This document shows positions 6,587 to 12,963 of a DNA stretch of 12,963 nucleotides, in pieces. Both the position numbers and the translations under genes were made by a program. The DNA is taken from the NCBI GenBank assembly GCA_003483125.1, contig DMWU01000166.1:1-12963 (forward strand). The letters are read 5' to 3'. Below the pieces are notes generated by a model. It worked only from the letters and a program-made list of their open reading frames with translations. It made no database searches and was not told the origin of the DNA. The first letter of the stretch is position 1. Every line of letters starts with the position of its first letter. This DNA is from Erythrobacter sp. GTDB lineage: Bacteria > Pseudomonadota > Alphaproteobacteria > Sphingomonadales > Sphingomonadaceae.

Positions 6587-8773
6587 TTAGGCCAGATCGA
6601 AGCGGTCTGCGTCCATCACCTTTGACCATGCGGTGACAAAGGTATCGACGAACAACGCCTCGTTTCCGCTTTCGGCGAAGACTTCGGCCTGCGCGCGCAA
6701 TTGCGAGTGCGAGCCAAAGACCAGGTCAGCCCGGGTGGCGCGATACTTCTCCGTACCACTCGCGCGATCACGGCCCACGAATTCTTCTTGGTTGCTGCCA
6801 TCGACGGCTGACCATTCGGTTGCCATGTCGAGAAGGTTCACAAAGAAGTCGTTCGATAGCGTGCCCACCCGGTCGGTGAAGACGCCGTGGCTGCTATTGC
6901 CGCTATTGGCGCCCAGGGCCCGCATGCCGCCGACCAGTGCCGTCATTTCCGGGATCGAAAGACCCAGCAAATGCGCTTTGTCGACCAGCATGTCTTCGGT
7001 CTTCACCGTGGCTTTGGTGCGCAAATAGTTACGGAAGCCGTCGGCAAAGGGTTCGAGCGGCTCGAAGCTTTCTGCATCTGTCTGCTCGGCACTGGCGTCG
7101 CCGCGACCTGTAGTGACGTCAACATTTACGTCGAAGCCGCCATCGCTAGCCGCTTTTTCGATTGCGGCAGCGCCGGCCAGCACAATGGCATCTGCCATGG
7201 ACAGGCTTCCGCGAAGCTCCTCCAGCTTGCCGAGAACCTTGGACAGTTCATCGGGATCGTTAGCATCCCAACCATTTTGAGGAGCGAGCCTTACGCGTGC
7301 GCCATTCGCACCGCCGCGATGGTCGCTATTGCGGTAGGTGGATGCCGAAGCCCAAGCTGCCTTGACCAGTTCGCTGACAGTCAGGCCACTGGCGAGAACT
7401 GCAGACTTGAATGCAGCTACATCAGCGTCCGATGGGGTCGAGTCAGCAGGAACGGGATCCTGCCAGATCAGATCCTCAGCAGGAACTTCCGGCCCCTGAT
7501 AGCGGGCTTTCGGGCCCATATCGCGGTGGCACAGCTTGAACCATGCACGTGCAAAAGCATCGTCGAGCTGTTCCGGGTTCGCAAGGAAGCGCTCCGAAAT
7601 CTTGCGATATTCCGGATCAATCTTCAGCGCCATATCGGCGGTGGTCATGATCGTCGGAACCTTCTTCGAAGGATCGCGAGCGTCGGGCGCCATGTCTTCC
7701 GGCTCAGGATTTACAGGCGTCCACATCTGCGCGCCTGCCGGGCTCTTGGTCAGCTCATAATCATACTTGAACAGCAGCCGGAAATAGTCGTGGCTCCACG
7801 AAGTTGGGTTGTTTGACCACGAACCTTCGATACCCGAAGTCGTGATATTGCCTGCATCGATTTCCGATTGGTCTGTCAGCCAACCAAAGCCCTGCTTCTC
7901 GATCGATTCGCTCTCGGGCGAGCCGCTGAACGTGTCAGCCTGCGCAGCGCCATGGGCCTTGCCGAAGGCATGGCCGCCCGCGGTCAACGCCACGGTTTCC
8001 TCATCATTCATGGCCATGCGGCTGAAAGTGATGCGCATGTCGCGCGCGCTTTCCAGCGGGTCAGGATTGCCGCCGGGACCTTCCGGATTGACATAGATCA
8101 GGCCCATCTGGATCGCCGCCAGCGGGTTCTCCAATGCCTTTTCCTTGTCAGGGATGATGCGTGTTTCGGCACCCTGGTCGACCCACAGGTCTTCCGTGCC
8201 CCAATATACGGTTTCCGGTTCGAAAACGTCCGCGCGACCGCCACCGAATCCGAATACCGGACCACCCATCGATTCGATGGCTACATTGCCGGCGAGGATG
8301 AACAGGTCAGCCCAGCTGATATTCTTGCCGTATTTCTGCTTTATCGGCCAAAGCAGGCGCCGCGCCTTGTCGAGATTGCCATTGTCCGGCCAGCTATTGA
8401 GCGGCGCGAAACGTTGCTGCCCGCTGCCTGCGCCGCCGCGGCCATCGCCCGTGCGATAGGTGCCTGCGGCATGCCATGTCATGCGGATGAAGAAGGGGCC
8501 GTAATGGCCATAATCTGCGGGCCACCATGGCTGGCTATCGGTCATCAACGCCGTGAGGTCGGCCTTGAGCGCATGGTAGTCGAGCGTGTTGAACGCTTCC
8601 GCATAATTGAAATCATCACCCATCGGGTCGGCCTTGCGGCCCTGCTGGGTCAAAATGTCGAGTTGGGTCTGGTCGGGCCACCAATCATCATTGGTGCGGC
8701 CAAACAGCGACCTTACGCTGTCATCGCCATGAAACGGGCATCCCCCGCTCATTTCTCCAGTCTTCGCGTCCAT
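6587..8773 (-). CDS. katG: Catalase-peroxidase (haem b, class I peroxidase)
   Basis: Bifunctional haem enzyme that removes hydrogen peroxide by catalase and peroxidase activity. The 728 residues have the two-domain form usual for KatG: an active N-terminal half (about 60-420) and a degenerate C-terminal half. Distal residues are Arg97, Trp100 and His101 in [18 protein letters not shown]. The proximal His268 is in [12 protein letters not shown]. The Met-Tyr-Trp adduct characteristic of KatG can form from Trp100, Tyr227 (LIYVNPEG) and Met253 (SRMAMNDEE), spaced as in the M. tuberculosis enzyme. The start has a strong AGGAG 6 nt upstream. The 136-bp upstream region holds four GANTC sites and inverted repeats. 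No oxyR gene is next to it. A terminator follows it. Very confident. Confidence 0.98.
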   Translation of the reverse strand: MDAKTGEMSGGCPFHGDDSVRSLFGRTNDDWWPDQTQLDILTQQGRKADPMGDDFNYAEAFNTLDYHALKADLTALMTDSQPWWPADYGHYGPFFIRMTWHAAGTYRTGDGRGGAGSGQQRFAPLNSWPDNGNLDKARRLLWPIKQKYGKNISWADLFILAGNVAIESMGGPVFGFGGGRADVFEPETVYWGTEDLWVDQGAETRIIPDKEKALENPLAAIQMGLIYVNPEGPGGNPDPLESARDMRITFSRMAMNDEETVALTAGGHAFGKAHGAAQADTFSGSPESESIEKQGFGWLTDQSEIDAGNITTSGIEGSWSNNPTSWSHDYFRLLFKYDYELTKSPAGAQMWTPVNPEPEDMAPDARDPSKKVPTIMTTADMALKIDPEYRKISERFLANPEQLDDAFARAWFKLCHRDMGPKARYQGPEVPAEDLIWQDPVPADSTPSDADVAAFKSAVLASGLTVSELVKAAWASASTYRNSDHRGGANGARVRLAPQNGWDANDPDELSKVLGKLEELRGSLSMADAIVLAGAAAIEKAASDGGFDVNVDVTTGRGDASAEQTDAESFEPLEPFADGFRNYLRTKATVKTEDMLVDKAHLLGLSIPEMTALVGGMRALGANSGNSSHGVFTDRVGTLSNDFFVNLLDMATEWSAVDGSNQEEFVGRDRASGTEKYRATRADLVFGSHSQLRAQAEVFAESGNEALFVDTFVTAWSKVMDADRFDLA

Positions 8774-8909
8774 TTTTATCTCCTGAATCTGTCGAGTCGA
8801 TCAGACTCGCTATCTTGCTTGCCTAAGCAGGATGACTCTTTTCGTTTGAACTGTCCAATCGATTAATGCGGCAAGATTGATCGATTTTGGCGGTTAAGTT
8901 GGCTTAACG
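8774..8909 (-). promoter_or_regulatory. katG upstream region with clustered sites
   Basis: 136 bp between aroC and katG, both on the minus strand, dense in symmetric elements. Nearest katG is AGGAG (8780-8784). Then come GANTC sites at 8785-8789, 8794-8798, 8804-8808 and 8834-8838. Two of these form the arms of an inverted repeat, CGAGTC-N5-GACTCG (8793-8809). A TGCTT-GCCT-AAGCA hairpin sits at 8816-8829. ATCGATT occurs at 8858-8864 and again at 8880-8886, 22 bp apart. GTTAAG-TTGG-CTTAAC (8893-8908) directly follows the aroC stop. No clear sigma70 -35/-10 pair was found, so the transcription start is not assigned. Confidence 0.55.
8893..8908 (-). repeat. Inverted repeat just after aroC stop
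   Basis: GTTAAG-TTGG-CTTAAC is a perfect 6-bp inverted repeat with a 4-nt spacer, starting 1 bp past the aroC stop codon. It lacks a following T run in either direction, so it is a poor intrinsic terminator. It also contains two TTAA tetramers 6 bp apart, which resembles a CtrA-type site with one base too few. Confidence 0.5.
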
Positions 8910-9977
8910 CTACGCCACTTGCGCGCGGTGGAGCAATTTATGGTCTGCCAGGACCAGCGCCATCATCGCCTCGACCACGGGAGTGCCACGGATGCCCACG
9001 CAGGGATCATGCCGGCCTTTGGTCCGCACCTGCACCGCCTCGCCATCAGAATTGATCGAATCTACCGGCGTCAGGATCGAGCTGGTCGGCTTGAAAGCAA
9101 CGCGGCATACAATCGGCTGCCCGGTCGAGATTCCGCCAGCTGTGCCGCCTGCATGATTGGCGGCAAATTCCGGTCCGTCCTCACCGGGCTGCATGGCATC
9201 GGCGTTCTCCTCGCCGGTCAGGCGCGCGGCATCGAACCCATCGCCAATTTCTACGCCTTTCACTGCATTGATGCTCATCATTGCAGCGCCAAGATCTCCG
9301 TCGAGCTTGGCATAGACGGGTGCGCCCCATCCCGCTGGCACGCCTTCGGCCACGCATTCGACAATCGCGCCCAGAGACGAACCGGCCTTGCGCGCCGTAT
9401 CGACTTTTTCTTCCCAGCGTTTCGCTGCTGCCTCATCGGGGCAGAAGAACGGGTTTTGACCAATCTGATCATAGTCGATGGCTTTTCGGTCGATCTTGTC
9501 GCCGCCCAGCTCGCACACATAGGCGATGATCTTCACTTCGGGGATGATCAGCCGGGCAACCGCGCCTGCTGCAACGCGTGCCGCCGTTTCGCGCGCGCTC
9601 GACCTGCCGCCTCCGCGATAGTCGCGAATGCCATATTTCGCGTCATAGGAATAATCGGCGTGTCCAGGGCGATAACTCTTCGCGATTTCCGAATAATCCT
9701 TGCTGCGTTGATCGGTATTTTCGATCATCAGCGAGATCGGCGTGCCCGTGGTTTGCCCCTCGAAAGTACCAGAGAGTATCTTGACCAGGTCGGCTTCCTT
9801 GCGCTGCGTCGTAAAGCGGTTCTGGCCTGGTTTGCGCGCATCCATGAATGGCTGGATGTCCACTTCGGTCAGGGCGATGCACGGCGGGCAGCCATCCAGC
9901 ACCGCGCCCAGCGCAGGCCCGTGGCTCTCACCCCATGTGGTGAAGCGCAGCACGCGTCCGAAAGTGTTCCAGCTCAT
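8910..9977 (-). CDS. aroC: Chorismate synthase
   Basis: Converts 5-enolpyruvylshikimate-3-phosphate to chorismate with reduced FMN, the last shikimate-pathway step; cytoplasmic. The 355 residues match the family length. The three signatures are present: [16 protein letters not shown] (17-32, with His19), the central stretch [20 protein letters not shown] followed by [16 protein letters not shown], and the C-terminal [28 protein letters not shown] is also typical. The ATG at 9977 begins the canonical [20 protein letters not shown]. Upstream, 78 bp separate it from divergent ruvA. It is upstream of katG on the same strand with a 136-bp gap. Very confident. Confidence 0.98.
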   Translation of the reverse strand: MSWNTFGRVLRFTTWGESHGPALGAVLDGCPPCIALTEVDIQPFMDARKPGQNRFTTQRKEADLVKILSGTFEGQTTGTPISLMIENTDQRSKDYSEIAKSYRPGHADYSYDAKYGIRDYRGGGRSSARETAARVAAGAVARLIIPEVKIIAYVCELGGDKIDRKAIDYDQIGQNPFFCPDEAAAKRWEEKVDTARKAGSSLGAIVECVAEGVPAGWGAPVYAKLDGDLGAAMMSINAVKGVEIGDGFDAARLTGEENADAMQPGEDGPEFAANHAGGTAGGISTGQPIVCRVAFKPTSSILTPVDSINSDGEAVQVRTKGRHDPCVGIRGTPVVEAMMALVLADHKLLHRAQVA

Positions 9978-10055
9978 ATCTGTTTCATTGGCGCAAGCGT
10001 GGGCAAGTGTCTAGCGGCGCTGGACCAATCATCTCTTTAGGGGCAAGAACAAACC
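9978..10055. promoter_or_regulatory. Divergent aroC/ruvA intergenic region
   Basis: This 78-bp gap must contain promoters for both aroC (minus) and the ruvA run (plus). No good -35/-10 pair stands out in either direction. An AGGGG at about 10037-10041 lies rather far (14 nt) from the ruvA ATG to be its ribosome site. Confidence 0.35.
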
Positions 10056-10658
10056 ATGATTGCGAAGCTTTCCGGTCGGCTCGATGATTTGGGCGAGGAT
10101 TGGGCGATTATCGACGTCCAGGGAGTCGGTTATCTGGTGCATTGCTCGGCAAAGACTCTCTCTGCGCTGGGCGAAAGAGGAGAGGCTTGCACTGTCCACA
10201 CCGACCTGCAGGTCTCCGAAAACAATATGCGCCTGCTGGGTTTTGCCGAAAGTGCGGAGCGTGACTGGTTCCGACTTCTGACGCAGGTACAGGGCGTTGG
10301 GAGCAAGGTCGCCTTGGCGATCCTCTCCGCGCTCAGCACTGGCGAATTGCGCGATGCATGTGCCGGCGGCGATGCTGCCATGGTCGCACGCGCTCAAGGT
10401 GTGGGGCCGAAGCTGGCCGGGCGCATCGTCAACGAGCTTAAGGACAAGGCAGGCGCGCTGCCCGGTGGCGGCGGTGTCTCTGGCATTGCCCCGGCACCTG
10501 CTGGCGGGGTAAGTGCAGATGCGGTCAGCGCACTGGAAAATCTTGGCTTCAAGCCTGCCATCGCAGCCCGAGCCGTAAGCGCCGCACAGGCGGAATTGGG
10601 CGAGGATGCAAATGAAGGCGACCTTATCCGTGTGGCATTGAAAAGAGCGGCTGGGTGA
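10056..10658 (+). CDS. ruvA: Holliday junction branch-migration protein RuvA
   Basis: Binds four-way DNA junctions as a tetramer and loads the RuvB motor for branch migration in recombinational repair. The 200 residues have the expected three parts. First is an OB-fold (1-64, starting [11 protein letters not shown], with VGYLVHC). Second is a helix-hairpin-helix region with two motifs ([19 protein letters not shown] and [19 protein letters not shown]). After a Gly/Pro/Ala-rich linker comes a C-terminal RuvB-binding domain (about 150-198, [20 protein letters not shown]). It begins a plus-strand run with a DsrE-like gene (12-bp gap) and ruvB. The common upstream partner ruvC is not adjacent; aroC lies divergently there instead. 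Very confident. Confidence 0.97.
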   Translation: MIAKLSGRLDDLGEDWAIIDVQGVGYLVHCSAKTLSALGERGEACTVHTDLQVSENNMRLLGFAESAERDWFRLLTQVQGVGSKVALAILSALSTGELRDACAGGDAAMVARAQGVGPKLAGRIVNELKDKAGALPGGGGVSGIAPAPAGGVSADAVSALENLGFKPAIAARAVSAAQAELGEDANEGDLIRVALKRAAG

Positions 10659-10670
10659 CGAGGGGGTGAT

Positions 10671-11210
10671 ATGCGTATCTTGGGTTCAATAATGGCGCTT
10701 GCTCTAGCCACTCCGGGCTCGGCGCAAGACTTGTCTGCCTTCACGACAGGACCCGTATTTGAAGATTATGGCCCAACCGCGCCTGTCAAAACCACAACGG
10801 AAATTCCTGCTGATGCGGAATTCAAGATCGCTTTCGACGTGGCGGCAGGCGCAGATGCGGGCAAGCTTAACCGCACGCTGGAAAGCGCCGCGCGCTTCGT
10901 CAACATGCATGTGGAGGCCGGCGTTCCGTTGGAGAATATCAAGATTGCCGTGGTGGTGCATGGCAAGGCTTCGGAAGACCTTTTGGGTGCGGAAGAATAT
11001 GCCAAACGGCGCGATAGTGCCGAGAATGCCAATATCGCGCTGATCGCTGCGCTGGTGGATAGCGGCATGCGCGTGATCCTCTGCGGGCAGAGCGCGGCCG
11101 CCTATGGCATTACCAATGATATGCTAGCCCCCGGTGTAGATATGGCACTCTCCGCCATGACTGCACATGCATTGCTGCAACAAGAAGGCTATACGGTGAA
11201 CCCGTTCTGA
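10671..11210 (+). CDS. Exported DsrE/DsrF-like family protein
   Basis: 179-aa protein with a likely Sec signal peptide: a short basic start (MRI), a hydrophobic core to about residue 14, and GSA before a probable cleavage after Ala18. The mature part looks like the DsrE/DsrF/TusD alpha/beta fold, with strands EFKIAFDVA, NIKIAVVVHG and MRVILCGQS. A single cysteine (Cys138) lies in the LCGQS loop where sulfur-carrier relatives keep a conserved Cys. DsrE-type proteins carry persulfide sulfur, but exported versions like this are poorly characterised, so only a sulfur- or redox-related role can be suggested. It starts 12 bp after ruvA, with a G-rich ribosome site, and ends 12 bp before ruvB, so it is almost surely co-transcribed with them. 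Fold call is good; function is open. Confidence 0.8.
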   Translation: MRILGSIMALALATPGSAQDLSAFTTGPVFEDYGPTAPVKTTTEIPADAEFKIAFDVAAGADAGKLNRTLESAARFVNMHVEAGVPLENIKIAVVVHGKASEDLLGAEEYAKRRDSAENANIALIAALVDSGMRVILCGQSAAAYGITNDMLAPGVDMALSAMTAHALLQQEGYTVNPF

Positions 11211-11222
11211 TGCCAGAGATTT

Positions 11223-12254
11223 ATGACTGAACCTTTTCCCATCCACTCGCCCGATAGGCAGGCCGACGATCCGGACGCTGCGCTGCGTCCGAAATCGCTT
11301 GAGGAGTTTATCGGGCAGGAGGCTGCGCGTGAGAATCTCCGAGTTTTCATCGAAAGTGCTAAATCGCGCGGCGAGGCGATGGACCACACGCTTTTCTTCG
11401 GCCCACCGGGACTAGGCAAGACAACGCTGGCGCAGATTGTGGCCAAGGAATTGGGCGTCGGTTTCCGTGCGACAAGCGGACCGGTAATTGCCAAGGCGGG
11501 CGATCTTGCGGCGCTACTCACCAATCTCGAACCGCACGATGTGCTGTTCATTGACGAGATTCACCGCCTCAATCCCGTGGTGGAAGAGGTGCTCTATCCC
11601 GCGATGGAGGATCGTGCGCTCGACATCATCATTGGCGAGGGCCCCGCGGCGCGAAGCGTGCGGATCGACCTGCCGCCATTCACGCTGATCGGCGCGACGA
11701 CACGGCAGGGGCTGCTGACAACCCCGCTGCGCGATCGTTTTGGCATTCCAGTGCGGTTGAATTTCTACACGCATGACGAGCTGGACAAGGTAGTAACGCG
11801 CGGGGCGCGGCTGCTTGGTCTTGATATCGACAAACAGGGCGCGCGTGAGATTGCGCGCCGCTCGCGCGGCACGCCGCGTGTTGCGGGCCGATTGCTGCGC
11901 CGCGTGCGCGATTTCGCCCATGTCGCGGGGCAAGAGACGGTTACGCGCGCGATCGCTGACGATGCGCTGGTCCGGCTGGAAATCGACTCGCTAGGTCTCG
12001 ATGCGATGGATCGCCGCTATCTCTCCATGATCGCCACTACATACAAAGGCGGCCCGGTTGGGGTGGAAACGCTGGCGGCCGGCCTCGCCGAACCGCGCGA
12101 CACTGTTGAGGATGTGGTCGAACCTTACCTGATCCAGCTAGGCCTGCTCGCGCGAACAGCGCGTGGGCGAATGCTCAACGATGCCGGGTGGGAGCATTTG
12201 GAGATGACACCGCCATCCAAACCCCAAGGGGGCCTGTTCGAAGAAGGGAAGTAG
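11223..12254 (+). CDS. ruvB: Holliday junction branch-migration helicase RuvB
   Basis: AAA+ ATPase that forms hexameric rings on DNA arms and drives branch migration with RuvA. The 343 residues match the family. Walker A is GPPGLGKT (60-67, Lys66), Walker B is LFIDEIH (108-114), sensor 1 is GATTR (157-161), and the arginine finger lies in LRDRFG (Arg170). Sensor 2 is [13 protein letters not shown], followed by a winged-helix C-terminal domain ending near [13 protein letters not shown]. The start ATG at 11223 follows the DsrE-like gene by 12 bp with an AGAG ribosome site. The stop is 6 bp from the convergent rhodanese stop. Very confident. Confidence 0.98.
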   Translation: MTEPFPIHSPDRQADDPDAALRPKSLEEFIGQEAARENLRVFIESAKSRGEAMDHTLFFGPPGLGKTTLAQIVAKELGVGFRATSGPVIAKAGDLAALLTNLEPHDVLFIDEIHRLNPVVEEVLYPAMEDRALDIIIGEGPAARSVRIDLPPFTLIGATTRQGLLTTPLRDRFGIPVRLNFYTHDELDKVVTRGARLLGLDIDKQGAREIARRSRGTPRVAGRLLRRVRDFAHVAGQETVTRAIADDALVRLEIDSLGLDAMDRRYLSMIATTYKGGPVGVETLAAGLAEPRDTVEDVVEPYLIQLGLLARTARGRMLNDAGWEHLEMTPPSKPQGGLFEEGK

Positions 12255-12260
12255 CGCGGC

Positions 12261-12716
12261 CTAGTAAAGGCGGACTGGCAATTGCGCGTCGCGCCAGGCC
12301 TGGAAACCGCCTTTCAGATGGCGTGCCTTCTTGCCCGTATGCTTTGCTAATTTTTCCGCTGCGATGCCGCTGCGCCTGTCAGAGTTGCAGTAGAGCACCG
12401 GCTCGCGGCCATCTGAAAGGTCAAGTTTCGCAGGATCGAATTTGTCGAGCTCAATATGTTCGGCACCGGGGATCATTCCCTTGGCCACTTCTTCATCGGT
12501 TCGCACATCGATCAGGCGAATCTTCTTTTCCTTGAGCAGCCCTTCGAGCTGCTCCGCCTCGATTGCCTCAATTTCTGCAAGCTCGGGCAGCACCATCTCT
12601 TTAACCGGCGCCAAATCCGATTGTTCGGCGCAGGCGGCAAGCGCCAAAGACGCCGCCGCCACCACCGCGGCAATCTTTGGAGAAGCCAGCTTATGCAGCG
12701 AGCTTCCTGAGGACAT
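12261..12716 (-). CDS. Lipoprotein single-domain rhodanese (sulfurtransferase family)
   Basis: 151-aa protein with a lipoprotein signal (MSSGSSLHK start, Ala/Leu-rich core, lipobox LAAC with Cys29), then a short acidic helix and one rhodanese domain (about 55-150). Family marks are RLIDVRTDEEVAKGMIPGAEH and the active-site loop CNSDRRS with catalytic Cys110. It ends with HLKGGFQAWRDAQLP. The 6-residue loop is the size seen in sulfurtransferases rather than Cdc25-type phosphatases. It is probably periplasmic and membrane-anchored; the sulfur donor and acceptor are unknown. I chose the ATG at 12716 because it gives a proper lipoprotein signal; the open frame continues 33 codons further into acnA without adding anything sensible. 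It overlaps the acnA end by 26 bp, suggesting coupling. Confidence 0.88.
   Translation of the reverse strand: MSSGSSLHKLASPKIAAVVAAASLALAACAEQSDLAPVKEMVLPELAEIEAIEAEQLEGLLKEKKIRLIDVRTDEEVAKGMIPGAEHIELDKFDPAKLDLSDGREPVLYCNSDRRSGIAAEKLAKHTGKKARHLKGGFQAWRDAQLPVRLY
12266..12314. terminator. Possible bidirectional terminator between ruvB and rhodanese
   Basis: AAAGGCGG (12266-12273) and CCGCCTTT (12307-12314) form a perfect 8-bp inverted repeat. An inner CTGGC/GCCAG pair can extend the hairpin. It spans the rhodanese 3' end just past the ruvB stop, and each strand has a short T run at the foot of the stem (TTT). The loop is long (33 nt) and much of it is coding, so this is only a candidate. Confidence 0.3.
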
Positions 12717-12963
12717 AATGGAGGATACCACCATTCTTATAATACTCCATCTCGTTAGCCGTATCGATTCGGCATAGCGCAGTGAAGATGAACGTAGCCC
12801 CATCAGCTTTTGCAACCTTCACTTCGACGTCCTGACCGGGCTGTAGCTCAGCCAGGCCTTCGATCGTGAAGCTGTCATCGGCTGAAAGGCCCAGATTCTC
12901 GCGTGTATCGCCCTCCTTGAACTGCAGGGGCAGCACACCCCTGCCAACGAGGTTTGAACGGTG
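12691..12963 (-). CDS. acnA: Aconitate hydratase A, C-terminal part (cut by window edge)
   Basis: Iron-sulfur enzyme of the TCA cycle that interconverts citrate and isocitrate. Only the last 90 codons plus stop are visible; the gene enters from the right edge. The frame reads HRSNLVGRGVLPLQFKEGDT at the edge, with the HRSNLVG substrate-binding Arg typical of AcnA/IRP1-type enzymes. It ends FTALCRIDTANEMEYYKNGG followed by ILHYVLRKLAA, the usual AcnA C-terminus. The residue after VG is Arg (codon at 12940-12942), where a Met is normal in this motif. The last 26 bp overlap the downstream rhodanese gene. Identity is confident from the C-terminal domain alone. Confidence 0.95.
   Translation of the reverse strand, partial: HRSNLVGRGVLPLQFKEGDTRENLGLSADDSFTIEGLAELQPGQDVEVKVAKADGATFIFTALCRIDTANEMEYYKNGGILHYVLRKLAA

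Noticed and set aside
7868..8866. 332-codon plus-strand open frame opposite katG
   Set aside because: Antisense to a complete katG with all catalytic residues; composition is unlike a real protein.
8919..10040. 373-codon plus-strand open frame opposite aroC
   Set aside because: It is fully antisense to a canonical aroC, its translation is Arg/His/Cys-rich with no recognisable domain, and it has no plausible start context. A GC-driven shadow frame.
12261..12815. Longer rhodanese form starting at 12815
   Set aside because: The extra 33 residues would put non-signal sequence before the lipobox and overlap acnA by 125 bp.
1..12963. Search by eye for tRNAs, rRNA, CRISPR arrays, insertion sequences, integrases and toxin-antitoxin pairs
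   Set aside because: No spaced direct repeats, terminal inverted repeats, transposase-like frames or cloverleaf sequences were recognised; genes are tightly packed housekeeping families.

Overview
The window looks like a chromosomal housekeeping region of an alphaproteobacterium, most likely order Sphingomonadales (Erythrobacteraceae-like). This rests on the protein families and their order: a secB / Tim44-domain protein / mltA / Smr neighbourhood, an FNR-type box before hemN and clustered GANTC (CcrM-type) sites. It is inference, since no rRNA or database match was available. Twelve protein genes fill almost all of the sequence. I see no mobile element, CRISPR array, tRNA or rRNA.

Layout. 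Positions 1-2418 hold a minus-strand run secB -> murJ -> trpS (trpS runs off the left edge): export chaperone, lipid II flippase and tryptophanyl-tRNA synthetase. A 259-bp divergent intergenic region (2419-2677) separates it from a plus-strand run of a Tim44-domain membrane protein, the lipoprotein lytic transglycosylase MltA, and an Smr-domain protein whose start overlaps the mltA stop. Convergent to these, with a 4-bp gap, is hemN (5118-6428), then katG (6587-8773) and aroC (8910-9977), all on the minus strand. A clear intrinsic terminator separates katG from hemN. Divergent from aroC is a plus-strand run ruvA -> exported DsrE-like protein -> ruvB (10056-12254). Convergent to ruvB is a short lipoprotein rhodanese, whose start overlaps the end of acnA, which is cut by the right edge.

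Themes. Cell-envelope functions (SecB, MurJ, MltA, Tim44-like) lie on the left. Haem and peroxide functions (HemN, KatG) lie in the middle. Holliday-junction motor proteins (RuvAB) with two exported sulfur-chemistry-type proteins (DsrE-like, rhodanese) lie on the right.

The most interesting points are regulatory and contextual, not a new system: (1) four GANTC sites within 54 bp just before katG, overlapping an inverted repeat; (2) a near-perfect FNR box placed so that hemN could be leaderless; (3) a secreted DsrE-family gene tightly inserted between ruvA and ruvB; (4) a rhodanese lipoprotein overlapping acnA. I found no convincing undescribed multi-gene system.
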